A program made the translations under genes and the position numbers. Below are positions 1 through 7,297 of a DNA stretch of 40,782 nt, in pieces. Within the stretch, counting starts at the first letter, position 1. Each line of letters starts with the position of its first letter. Under the pieces are notes generated by a model. It worked only from the letters and a program-made list of their open reading frames with translations. It searched no databases and was not told the origin of the DNA. Where the stretch lies: IMG/VR virus record IMGVR_UViG_3300034107_000579, positions 1 to 40,782 of that record; one strand, written 5' to 3'. This DNA is from a virus.

Positions 1-127
1 ACCGCGAACTCCTCTCGGGCCGCATCCAAAAAGTGCGCCGTTCCTTCCAGGTCGATGACCTCGTTGAGAATGTCGCCGACGTGGCTGGAGTTGGCCGCAA
101 GCAGGCTTTCAATAAATCCGCCGCCAA
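1..127. repeat. Terminal direct repeat marking a circular assembly (left copy)
   Basis: Bases 1-127 are identical to 40656-40782 and lie within one capsid gene. An exact 127-base overlap at contig ends is what an assembler using a 127-base k-mer leaves on a circular or circularly permuted molecule. I read it as an assembly overlap, not a biological terminal repeat. Confidence 0.93.
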
Positions 128-788
128 GGCTCTTGTGGAGCTGAAGATCGACATCGAGGCTATCCTCGGTTCCGATAACGATTCCCAAGTGGCGACCGGC
201 TCTGTCCCTTACAAGACTCGCGGTGTCGGAAGCTGGATCGCTAGTGGCGCTCAAGCCGATACAGCGACAGCAGTTCCTGCTAACTTCCGCACCCCAGCGG
301 CTTCGATTAACGCGACTGCGACTGCTTCCCTCACCGAAGCTAACGTGATCGACGTGATGGAGAGCATCTTCAAGGTCCGCCGCGCTCGTCGCAACTATGA
401 TCTCGTTTGTGGCACTAGCCTCAAGCGTGCGTTCACGAACTTCATCCGCACACAAGCTGGCTCGACCAACGTCATGTCCAGCGTGCGCACGTTCAATACG
501 AACCTCGAGAGCAAGAAGATCGTCAACACGATCGACATCTATGAGTCCGACTTCGGTACGGTCTCCCTGCACGTCTCGACCTACCTGGCGAATGGTGCGG
601 CCGCAGCGGTCTCCGCTGCCCGTGGCTATGTACTCGACATGGATCTGGTCTCGATCGGGTTCAACCGCAAGCCTCGTATGGAAGAGCTCGAAGACCGTGG
701 CGGTGGACGCCGTGGATTCTGCGACGCCATCTTTGGCGTGGCGGTGAGCAATCCTTCTGTGCTCGGCAAGTTCGCAGCGACGACTTAA
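1..788 (+). CDS. Major capsid protein, C-terminal part (continues from 40433)
   Basis: The window opens inside this gene, in the second base of a codon. Joined across the circle with 40433-40655 it makes a 336-aa protein starting MAATSILTIKGQKEDL. The opening (KEDL, then GDTPLFS and an FSWPADKY stretch) and the C-terminal region (RKPRMEELEDRGGGRRGF) match, from memory, the DUF5309/SU10-type HK97-fold capsid family, as does the length. It lies downstream of an acidic scaffold-like gene and upstream of the portal, the standard head-gene order. A strong hairpin follows its stop. The methionine at 33 is internal and is not the start. Family assignment is by pattern recognition only. Confidence 0.85.
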   Translation, partial: RELLSGRIQKVRRSFQVDDLVENVADVAGVGRKQAFNKSAAKALVELKIDIEAILGSDNDSQVATGSVPYKTRGVGSWIASGAQADTATAVPANFRTPAASINATATASLTEANVIDVMESIFKVRRARRNYDLVCGTSLKRAFTNFIRTQAGSTNVMSSVRTFNTNLESKKIVNTIDIYESDFGTVSLHVSTYLANGAAAAVSAARGYVLDMDLVSIGFNRKPRMEELEDRGGGRRGFCDAIFGVAVSNPSVLGKFAATT

Positions 789-811
789 TTCCCCGTCCCC
801 CCAGTGGCCCG

Positions 812-840
812 CCGGTGGCCTCCGCAATGGAGGCCGCCGG
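812..840 (+). terminator. Strong hairpin after the capsid gene
   Basis: Two 12-base arms (812-823 and 829-840) pair fully, with one G-U pair, around a 5-base loop. A run of eight T follows at 857-864, separated by about 16 bases, so it is not a textbook intrinsic terminator. It may act as an attenuator or an mRNA-stabilising end for the abundant capsid transcript. Confidence 0.55.
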
Positions 841-864
841 ATAACGGGCTACCCCCTTTTTTTT

Positions 865-1215
865 ATGGATGCTATCTCGGAAATACTCGACGAAATCCCA
901 AGTGAGACGGCGGATGCGGCGAAGGCGGCGATATTTGAAAACTGGAATGCCAAGGCGGAATCCGCCATGGATCGCCAGCGCGTGATCGCCAAGCAGAATG
1001 CCTCGGAGAATTTCAAATCCGTGAATGGCATCGGCGAGATGGTTCTCTCTATAGACCCGCAGATATATCACTTCTGGAATTGGAAGGTGCCTGGATGCTG
1101 GCGCGACAGCGATTTCATTCGCTGGTTCAAGCGCAGTTTCCCCGAGTGCGTCGTGAAGTGCGGCGGCACGGGAAAATCTATGTTCCTCATGCCTGGTCTT
1201 CTTAAGACGGCCTAA
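865..1215 (+). CDS. Small head-region protein of unknown function
   Basis: This 116-aa protein lies between the capsid and portal genes. Its first half looks helical (MDAISEILDEIPSE, then an Ala/Lys-rich helix); the second half is richer in aromatic and hydrophobic residues (HFWNWKVPG, FIRWFKRSF). I do not recognise a family. Position suggests a head-completion, decoration or connector role, but that is inference. The start follows a T-rich leader with no Shine-Dalgarno sequence, as in neighbouring late genes. Longer reading frames on the opposite strand here have no support. Confidence 0.7.
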   Translation: MDAISEILDEIPSETADAAKAAIFENWNAKAESAMDRQRVIAKQNASENFKSVNGIGEMVLSIDPQIYHFWNWKVPGCWRDSDFIRWFKRSFPECVVKCGGTGKSMFLMPGLLKTA

Positions 1216-1239
1216 CTTCCTTTCCCTCTTTTTTTAATA

Positions 1240-3339
1240 ATGCACGACGACGACGAAATCCGCGATTCCAAATACTGGGTCGGCCAGCTAACGCAAGCGG
1301 CGACCGATGGGTCTTGGTTTTCTAGCCTTCGTTCTAAGAACTACGACACCCGTATGTCGCTCTGGGATGGGCAATCCTCAGACGGCAAGAAGTGGGCGAG
1401 TAACTACGGACGCAAAGTTTTCCCATGGGAAGGTGGAGCGGACTGCCGTATCCGGCTTGCGGACCTTATCTGCAACCGAGATGCGCAGCTCTGCCTTACC
1501 GCCACTTTTGCTTCTCGCCTCCAGATGCTACCCGTGGAGAGCAGCGATGCGCTGGCCCGCACGGCAGCGGAGTCGGTCTTGAAGTGGATGCTTTTTACCC
1601 ATTGCGCAGATGACCTCCGCCGCGAGCTTGAGCTAGCACTCAATATACGAAACACCTACGGCCTTGCTGTGATGGGGGTCTTCTGGCGCACTACTACCCG
1701 CACGGAAACGAAGACGTTCACGCTCGAGGAGCTCATGGCTTCGGCGGCGGAGACGCAAGACCCCGCGCTCGGGGCCTTGATCGGCGCGATACTCGATCCT
1801 CTCCAAGAGGAAGTGGCGGCTGAGATCATCAATGGCATCTACGAAGGTGGTGGCACGTCGGCAAATATCCGCACGCTCCGCGAGGGCGGCACGGTGGAAG
1901 TGCCGGTGCCATACATCTTCGAGAGCAAGCCGGAGTGGACGGCGCTGGAGCCATTCAACGATGTCATCTTCCCCACGGCAACGTATGACCTTCAACGTGC
2001 CCCGTGGATCGCCCGCCGCGAAATGATCTCCTGCGAGGAGCTGGAAGAGCGGGTAACGACGGAGGGCTACCCTTACAAATTTTACGAAGAGTGCGAGAAG
2101 CACAAGGGCGCCAGCCTCTGGCCGCTCTACTCGCAACAGAATAACAACCGCCGAGATAACATCCTGTGGCAAGACTACCGCGACCTCATTGAGATCTGGC
2201 ACGTTTACTCGAAAGAGATCGACGAGAAGACGGGCGCGACCAAGGTCATGTGCCGCATCATGCACCCGAATGTGGAAGAGTGCGCGAAGGAAGAAATCTC
2301 TCCCTACACGCATGGCAACTACCCATTCATTGAGCTGCCGCGCGAGCGGGTGAGCCGGTGCTTGCTGGAGAGCCGCAGCATTCCTGAGATCGTTTCGACG
2401 ATGCAGGCGGAGATCAAGACGCAGCGCGACTACCGCAGCGACCGTGCTGGCATTGCCATCCTCCCGCCCATGCGTGTCCCTGCGAACCGTGGCAAGCTGG
2501 ACATCGTGCTCGGCCCTGCCGTGCAGATACCGGAGCGTAGGCCGAATGAATTTGGATGGATGCAGCCGCCGCCCTTTGACCAAGGAACGATTGAAGTCGA
2601 GCGGGCCGTCCGCCGCGATGTGAATGAATACTTTGGGCTCAACGGTGATGGGGTGGACCCGAACTATGTGGCCCTTGTGCAACAGCACACCGTGGACCGC
2701 TGGCTCCGCGACTACAAAGCTATCGTCACTCAGACCTACCAGCTCATGCAGCAATACATGCAGCCGGTGGAAATCCTTCGCATCTCGGGTGGGCAAGCTC
2801 TGCCTTTCTCTGCGGCGCGTGAAGACATTCAAGGGAAGTTTGATCTCACTATTGATTTCGATGCGAAGAATCTCGATGCCGAGGCGCTGGGCGTGAAGCT
2901 CGACTACATCTCGAAGGCGGTCGTGCCGCTGGATACGGCGGGCGTGATCGACCGCGCGGGCCTTGTGAAATTTATTATGGGTGCCGTGGATCCGGTGCTG
3001 GCACAAATGCTGGTGCGCGACCCTGGCCCCGCTGCGGCGATGGAGGCGAACGAAGAGCAACTTGCCTTCACGAAGATCGCGGCAGGCACCGAGCCGGAAC
3101 TCCCAGGCGAAGGGGTGAATCACCAACTCCGCGCGCAAGTGCTCCAAGGCATCATCCAAGCCAACCCTGCCGTGCAGCAACGCTACGGGCAGGATGAAAT
3201 CTTCAAGGGCATGATCGACGCCCGCATGAAGGCGCTTCAGTTCCAACTTCAGCAACAACAGAACGCGCAAATCGGCCGCATGGGAACCATGCCCGCCTTG
3301 CAGCAACAAGCCCCCCAGCAACAACCCACCCCCCAATAA
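1240..3339 (+). CDS. Portal protein (podovirus-like head-tail connector)
   Basis: This 699-aa protein has the size and position of a portal: after the capsid gene and before adaptor genes. The portal is the dodecameric ring through which DNA enters and leaves the head. The N-terminal region (YDTRMSLWDG, then FPWEGGADCRIRLAD) and the central GVDPNYVAL segment resemble large podoviral portals, from memory. The C-terminus is Gln/Pro-rich (from about residue 665), a low-complexity tail that may reach into the capsid. It starts after TTTTTTAATA with no Shine-Dalgarno sequence. A long minus-strand frame over this gene (1633-3336) is a shadow. Confidence 0.85.
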   Translation: MHDDDEIRDSKYWVGQLTQAATDGSWFSSLRSKNYDTRMSLWDGQSSDGKKWASNYGRKVFPWEGGADCRIRLADLICNRDAQLCLTATFASRLQMLPVESSDALARTAAESVLKWMLFTHCADDLRRELELALNIRNTYGLAVMGVFWRTTTRTETKTFTLEELMASAAETQDPALGALIGAILDPLQEEVAAEIINGIYEGGGTSANIRTLREGGTVEVPVPYIFESKPEWTALEPFNDVIFPTATYDLQRAPWIARREMISCEELEERVTTEGYPYKFYEECEKHKGASLWPLYSQQNNNRRDNILWQDYRDLIEIWHVYSKEIDEKTGATKVMCRIMHPNVEECAKEEISPYTHGNYPFIELPRERVSRCLLESRSIPEIVSTMQAEIKTQRDYRSDRAGIAILPPMRVPANRGKLDIVLGPAVQIPERRPNEFGWMQPPPFDQGTIEVERAVRRDVNEYFGLNGDGVDPNYVALVQQHTVDRWLRDYKAIVTQTYQLMQQYMQPVEILRISGGQALPFSAAREDIQGKFDLTIDFDAKNLDAEALGVKLDYISKAVVPLDTAGVIDRAGLVKFIMGAVDPVLAQMLVRDPGPAAAMEANEEQLAFTKIAAGTEPELPGEGVNHQLRAQVLQGIIQANPAVQQRYGQDEIFKGMIDARMKALQFQLQQQQNAQIGRMGTMPALQQQAPQQQPTPQ

Positions 3340-3345
3340 AAAATC

Positions 3346-4203
3346 ATGAGATCAGTCACATTCCAATCCGTCCTCGACGGAGCCGCTGCCCGCATCGGGC
3401 TTGATCCGACACAGACCATCCAGCCGTCCACCGCTTCGGCGCTGACGGAGTATATCAATACTCGCACCCGTTTTGCGTGGGAAGCCTACAAGTGGCCGGA
3501 GCTTTCGGCTATCGAGAAGCGCCAGTTCCGCCCGACTTACGATGCGTCTAAAACTTATATCACCGGCGACGAGGTATTTTACCTCAACCAATACTACCGC
3601 AAGACAGGCAGTGGTGCTGCGGGCGTGCTGCCGACGGTCACGGCGACATGGACCTCGGCCGCGACTCTTACCGATTTCGTACGCGCAATTGATTTTGATC
3701 AGACTTTCACGGCGGCATCTGGCACGACGGCGGCCACTCCTGTCGGCGAGGTGATGCACGTTTACCGGCAGGATCCTCGCGTGGTGCGCTATGCGGAGCG
3801 CGTGAACTTCTGGGTCACGGACGGCGGCGCTATCGTCGGCCCGACACAATTCACGAATGCCTCGCCTAACGAGGTCTATGTGGAGTTCACGATTCGCCCG
3901 ACGATGTTCAACACGTCTTCAAATTCGGCGGACTTCCCTCGCGTGCTTTCGGAGTATGTGAAATTTGCGACTGCGGCAGACGCTCTCCGCGAGGATGGGC
4001 AGTTCGACAAGGCTCAATATATGGACGGCCTCGCCAGCGATGCTCTCCAAAAGGAAATCGACATCATCGAGCTCAAGCAGGGCCAGACTCGCTTGCAGGG
4101 TACTCGCCGCGACTTGTTCCCATCCACGGCAATGCAACGCGCATCGGCTAGTCCCGTTGCGTCGGTCTTGGATCGCTCGCACAAGGCAGCCCTCGGTCGC
4201 TAA
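3346..4203 (+). CDS. Adaptor-like head-tail connection protein, copy 1
   Basis: This 285-aa protein follows the portal by 6 bases. Its N-terminal half (FQSVLDGAAARIGL, then FAWEAYKWPE) aligns by eye with the next gene (LQQLIDSINARSGL, YAWTFFDWPE), so the two are tandem paralogues. Around residues 65-85 is a YDASKTY..GDEVFY..QYY pattern like small carbohydrate-binding or fibre-attachment modules. The C-terminal part is helical (LASDALQKEIDIIELK). By position I infer an adaptor/gatekeeper ring protein between portal and tail nozzle. No named family is certain. Confidence 0.7.
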   Translation: MRSVTFQSVLDGAAARIGLDPTQTIQPSTASALTEYINTRTRFAWEAYKWPELSAIEKRQFRPTYDASKTYITGDEVFYLNQYYRKTGSGAAGVLPTVTATWTSAATLTDFVRAIDFDQTFTAASGTTAATPVGEVMHVYRQDPRVVRYAERVNFWVTDGGAIVGPTQFTNASPNEVYVEFTIRPTMFNTSSNSADFPRVLSEYVKFATAADALREDGQFDKAQYMDGLASDALQKEIDIIELKQGQTRLQGTRRDLFPSTAMQRASASPVASVLDRSHKAALGR

Positions 4204-4211
4204 AATAAAAG

Positions 4212-5153
4212 ATGAAAACGGTCCGTCTCCAGCAACTCATTGATAGCATCAACGCCCGCTCGGGTCTCAACCCCGAGCTGCCGGAGAATGCCCATCGTGG
4301 GGCGTTGGTGATGGACTACGTTTCCGAGGCGGTGAACTACGCTTGGACGTTTTTCGATTGGCCTGAGATCAACCATACGCAGGAACGCATCGTGCTCGGT
4401 GCGGGTTTCGCGGAGGGCGGATACACCTACGAGAGCGACTACGCAGGCACGATCTCCTACATTGGCCGTGCGCTTGAGGGCAGTACGTTTGAGCAGGCTG
4501 TGTGGCGCATCAAGCGGGTCACGACGAATGCGGCGGGCGCTGCGCTGAATATCGACACGGCGCTCAATGTGGCTTGGAATAACCGACTCACGGCGACCTA
4601 TGTGGAGGACTCACAAAACTCGCCTGCCGAGATTCCGTATGTGTTGCTCTTTGCCGATGGCAAGACGCCTATCGGCGATGTGGTGGCGGTGTATGCCTCG
4701 AATCCTGACACGTCGATCCCGTATGAGTTGAAGCACTCTGTCTCGGCCGACCGCATACTCATCACCGATACGGCCTACCAAGGCGGCACGGTGTATGTGA
4801 AATTCTGCGAGCCTGTGCCGGAGCTGACGATTGCGACCTACGATGCCTCGTCGAGCTATGTCTTTGGCGATCTCGTTTACCATCCCCCGACCGGCGACTG
4901 CTACCGCGCTATCGCCGCAACGAAAGTCAATGCACCGACGAATACGCTGTACTGGCATAAGCAGTCGATCCCGTTCTTCCTCGGCGACTACCTCAAGACC
5001 TCTGGCCTTGCATCCGTGCTGCTCGAAGAGGTAGGCCAAGAAAATAAGGCGACCTATATGACGGCACGCGCTGAGGGCTTGCTCTTGCGTGCGATGGACG
5101 ACGCCTGGCTGCGCAAGGGCGAGGTCCGCACTTGGACTGCTCGCTTCAACTAA
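4212..5153 (+). CDS. Adaptor-like head-tail connection protein, copy 2
   Basis: This 313-aa paralogue of the preceding gene shares its N-terminal helices and tryptophan-containing DWPE segment. The YDASSSYVFGDLVYH module that sits near residue 65 in copy 1 lies near residue 215 here, so the shared parts are arranged differently. The C-terminal LLEEVGQENKATYMTARAEGL region is helical, as in copy 1. It is probably another ring or tail-completion protein, by context. The leader is A-rich (TAAAATAAAAG) with no Shine-Dalgarno sequence. Confidence 0.7.
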   Translation: MKTVRLQQLIDSINARSGLNPELPENAHRGALVMDYVSEAVNYAWTFFDWPEINHTQERIVLGAGFAEGGYTYESDYAGTISYIGRALEGSTFEQAVWRIKRVTTNAAGAALNIDTALNVAWNNRLTATYVEDSQNSPAEIPYVLLFADGKTPIGDVVAVYASNPDTSIPYELKHSVSADRILITDTAYQGGTVYVKFCEPVPELTIATYDASSSYVFGDLVYHPPTGDCYRAIAATKVNAPTNTLYWHKQSIPFFLGDYLKTSGLASVLLEEVGQENKATYMTARAEGLLLRAMDDAWLRKGEVRTWTARFN

Positions 5154-5161
5154 CCCCCCAC

Positions 5162-5181
5162 TTGACACACTCCTCCATAAT
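5162..5181 (+). promoter_or_regulatory. TTGACA-nn-CTCC-nn-CATAAT element upstream of 5194
   Basis: TTGACA is followed after two bases by CTCC, two more bases and CATAAT. The same arrangement lies just upstream of the starts at 10395 and 38540. The 8-base gap between TTGACA and CATAAT is too short for an ordinary sigma-70 promoter, so this may be a regulator site or an unusual promoter. Confidence 0.4.
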
Positions 5182-5193
5182 AAAAATAACGAT

Positions 5194-5478
5194 ATGAGTA
5201 ACCCAACAATCCAGATCGCCGCCCGCTCTTCCGCTGGCATAGTGCAACCCGTGCAAGCCACACCAGATGGGGCTCTGCGAGTCACCACAGGCTTTGCGCT
5301 TCCGCTCTACGACAAATTCCAAATCTATAAAGTCGGAGCTACGAACAACACCGACTACACGGAATACAGCTTTAGCGGAACCGCCGTCGCCCGCATTCGG
5401 ATGACGTATTTCGGTGGCGTTCCCGCTGCCGACAACGCCCAGCTTCAAACGTCCTTCATCCAGTATCCTCCTTTTTAA
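5194..5478 (+). CDS. Small tail-region protein, unknown
   Basis: This 94-aa protein begins MSNPTIQIAARSSAG. The start is placed at 5194 because the upstream part of the frame overlaps the previous gene. It is rich in beta-forming residues (FSGTAVARIRMTYFGG) and ends QYPPF. Its stop overlaps the next start (TAATG), so the two are probably translationally coupled. It sits between adaptor-like and fibre genes, suggesting a small tail or fibre-base protein. I recognise no family. Confidence 0.65.
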   Translation: MSNPTIQIAARSSAGIVQPVQATPDGALRVTTGFALPLYDKFQIYKVGATNNTDYTEYSFSGTAVARIRMTYFGGVPAADNAQLQTSFIQYPPF

Positions 5479-5750
5479 TGTCGCAAATCTCCTTTGACCC
5501 CCTCACAGGAAATATGATCAGCACGACCGCCCAGGTCGCGCAGCTCGACTCGTCGGGACAAATCTCGGGCGCGATGATACCCGACGACTTCGACGACGTG
5601 CAGCGTTTTTCGACCCTCGCCGACTTCCCGCAAGTGGGCGTCGTGGCCCGCATCTATTTTCCGGCCGATACCAACCTCCCGCACCGTTGGGATCCGACAA
5701 CCCTTTCCTACATGCCCATCGTCTCCGATTCGGACGGCGGTGAGTTTTAG
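5478..5750 (+). CDS. Small tail-region protein, unknown
   Basis: This 90-aa acidic protein (PDDFDDVQRF, ending SDSDGGEF) overlaps the preceding stop by one base. The RIYFPADTNLPHRWDPTTLSYMPI stretch resembles short modules in phage fibre proteins where an 'is displayed as' linker precedes the coiled coil, but that is a loose impression. The next gene is a coiled-coil fibre. I infer an accessory fibre or baseplate-like protein. Confidence 0.6.
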   Translation: MSQISFDPLTGNMISTTAQVAQLDSSGQISGAMIPDDFDDVQRFSTLADFPQVGVVARIYFPADTNLPHRWDPTTLSYMPIVSDSDGGEF

Positions 5751-5788
5751 GAATTAACCCCGCAGATACAACCCCCCAAAAATAATAT

Positions 5789-6559
5789 ATGGCAAATCTA
5801 AGAATTAAACGGCGCTTGACCGGCGCAGCCGGAGCCCCCTCCAGCTTGCTTTCGGGCGAGCCAGCCTACAACAAAGTTGACGGCATCCTCTACATTGGCG
5901 ACGGCTCTGCCGTAGTGCCAGTCGGTGGTGCCCATTACGCGACCGCAGCAGCCCTCGCCAGCGAGAGCAGCGCACGCACATCGGCAGTCTCAGCAGAGGC
6001 GTCCCGTGCGACCGCAGCGGAATCCGCTCTCGGAACACGCATCGACAATGTTCTCTCGAATGTTGACGGCGCAGCCCTCGACTCCCTCACAGAAGTCGTC
6101 ACCGCCTTCCAGAGCGCAGACAGCACCCTCAATGGTGCCATCAGCTCCCTCGCCGCCAGCGCATCCTCGGCCCTCACAGCCGAAGTCAATCGTGCGACTG
6201 CCGCTGAAGGTGTCATCGCCGCGAACCTCGCGACAGAAATCACCGACCGCGCCGCAGCGATCACGACGGTCCAAGGCAATATCAACACCGTTGCAGCCAA
6301 TCTCGCTACCGAGACCTCCGCTCGCACCAGTGCTGACAGCACCTTGACATCGAACCTCTCGAGCGAAATCTCGCGTGCGACCGCCGCTGAAGGCGTCGTG
6401 GCCGCAAATCTCGCCACCGAGATTACGGATCGTGCTTCTGCCGTGTCCGCAGTGACCAGCTCGCTCAACAGCGAGATCAGCCGCGCCACAGCAGCCGAAA
6501 ATTCTCTCGATTCGCGTCTCGACGCGATTGAAGCAGAAGTCGACGGCGGCAGCTTCTAG
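5789..6559 (+). CDS. Coiled-coil tail fibre protein
   Basis: This 256-aa protein has an N-terminal RIKRRLTGAAGAP..LLSGEPAYN module (residues about 4-30), typical of fibre N-termini of the major-tropism-determinant type (MTD_N-like). A long Ala/Ser/Thr-rich coiled coil follows, built from repeats such as SEISRATAAE and ATEITDRA (residues about 55-250). It lacks a globular receptor-binding tip, so it may be a shaft carrying a tip from a neighbouring gene. An A/T-rich leader replaces a Shine-Dalgarno sequence. A strong terminator follows the stop. Confidence 0.75.
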   Translation: MANLRIKRRLTGAAGAPSSLLSGEPAYNKVDGILYIGDGSAVVPVGGAHYATAAALASESSARTSAVSAEASRATAAESALGTRIDNVLSNVDGAALDSLTEVVTAFQSADSTLNGAISSLAASASSALTAEVNRATAAEGVIAANLATEITDRAAAITTVQGNINTVAANLATETSARTSADSTLTSNLSSEISRATAAEGVVAANLATEITDRASAVSAVTSSLNSEISRATAAENSLDSRLDAIEAEVDGGSF

Positions 6560-6568
6560 ACCCTCCCC

Positions 6569-6622
6569 CTCCGTGCGGTGGTGCGGCTCGTCCGCGCCAC
6601 CGCTACGGAGCCCCCTTTTTTT
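6569..6622 (+). terminator. Rho-independent terminator
   Basis: Arms beginning CTCCGT at 6569 and ending ACGGAG at 6610 pair in three blocks (CTCCGT/ACGGAG, CGGTGG/CCACCG, GCGG/CCGC), followed by CCCCC and seven T at 6616-6622. It separates the coiled-coil fibre gene from the next fibre block. Confidence 0.8.
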
Positions 6623-6640
6623 CCTCTCTTTTTTTAAACC

Positions 6641-7006
6641 ATGCCCACCTTACTGACCAAGCGGACCTCCGTCGCAGGCCGAGTGCCGACCGCACAGCAA
6701 CTCGCTGTGGGGGAATTGGCCATTAACCTCCCCGACCGCATCCTGTATTCCAAAGATGCAGCCGGAACGGTCTTCTCGCTTGGCGCGGGCGGTGCGGCAG
6801 AGGCTTACCTATTTTCCGCCGCAGTCAGCGGCAACTATCTTTACATCGGTCGCTTGGCTGAAAGCGACATCCCGAACTCCGGCTCTCCGGACAATGCGAC
6901 AGCCTGGACAATCTACCGCATTACGACCAATGCGGCGGGCGATGTCACCGCCACCCAATCCGCCACCGGCGCGTGGTCGAACAAAACCAATCTCACCTAC
7001 GCATAA
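6641..7006 (+). CDS. Short fibre-type protein with MTD_N-like N-terminus
   Basis: This 121-aa protein starts LLTKRTSVAGRVPTAQQLAVGE, followed by LPDRILYSKDAAG, the same kind of fibre N-terminus as the gene at 5789. The remainder (AVSGNYLYIGRLAESD, WTIYRITTNAAGDV) looks like a small beta-rich domain often found in fibre proteins. It is too short to be a full fibre, so it is probably a tip or collar piece. It begins a group with the next two genes. Confidence 0.65.
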   Translation: MPTLLTKRTSVAGRVPTAQQLAVGELAINLPDRILYSKDAAGTVFSLGAGGAAEAYLFSAAVSGNYLYIGRLAESDIPNSGSPDNATAWTIYRITTNAAGDVTATQSATGAWSNKTNLTYA

Positions 7007-7010
7007 ACCT

Positions 7011-7295
7011 ATGAACGCTACCAATCCCATCCAAATCGACGGCAAATCCTACCCGCTTTATTCGCTCAACCTCGCCATAAACGGCAAATACAACGCAGAC
7101 GGCTCTAGCGATGCGTCCATCGCCGCTCGTTTCATCCCCACCCGTTTAGTCGAGGACGGCGAGCCAGAGCAGGCGCAAGAACAGAGCGTCAACATCGCCA
7201 TCGGTAGCCTCTCCGGCTCCGACGAACCCACACTCACCGCCGTCGCTGAGATCAGCGCGGCCCTTCAAAAGTTCATCATCTCGAAAGGTCTCTAA
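7011..7295 (+). CDS. Small protein in fibre block, unknown
   Basis: The start at 7011 lies four bases after the previous stop. The 94-aa product begins with an IQIDGKSYPLYSLNLAINGKYN segment and a beta-rich centre, ending in a helix (AEISAALQKFIISKGL). The pattern recalls small fibre-associated proteins encoded beside spikes. No family is recognised. It sits two bases upstream of the spike gene, so co-translation is likely. Confidence 0.6.
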   Translation: MNATNPIQIDGKSYPLYSLNLAINGKYNADGSSDASIAARFIPTRLVEDGEPEQAQEQSVNIAIGSLSGSDEPTLTAVAEISAALQKFIISKGL

Positions 7296-7297
7296 TC

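Noticed and set aside
1633-3336. A 567-codon open frame on the minus strand
   Set aside because: It is the shadow of the portal gene in GC-rich DNA; its product is His/Arg/Leu-rich without recognisable domains.
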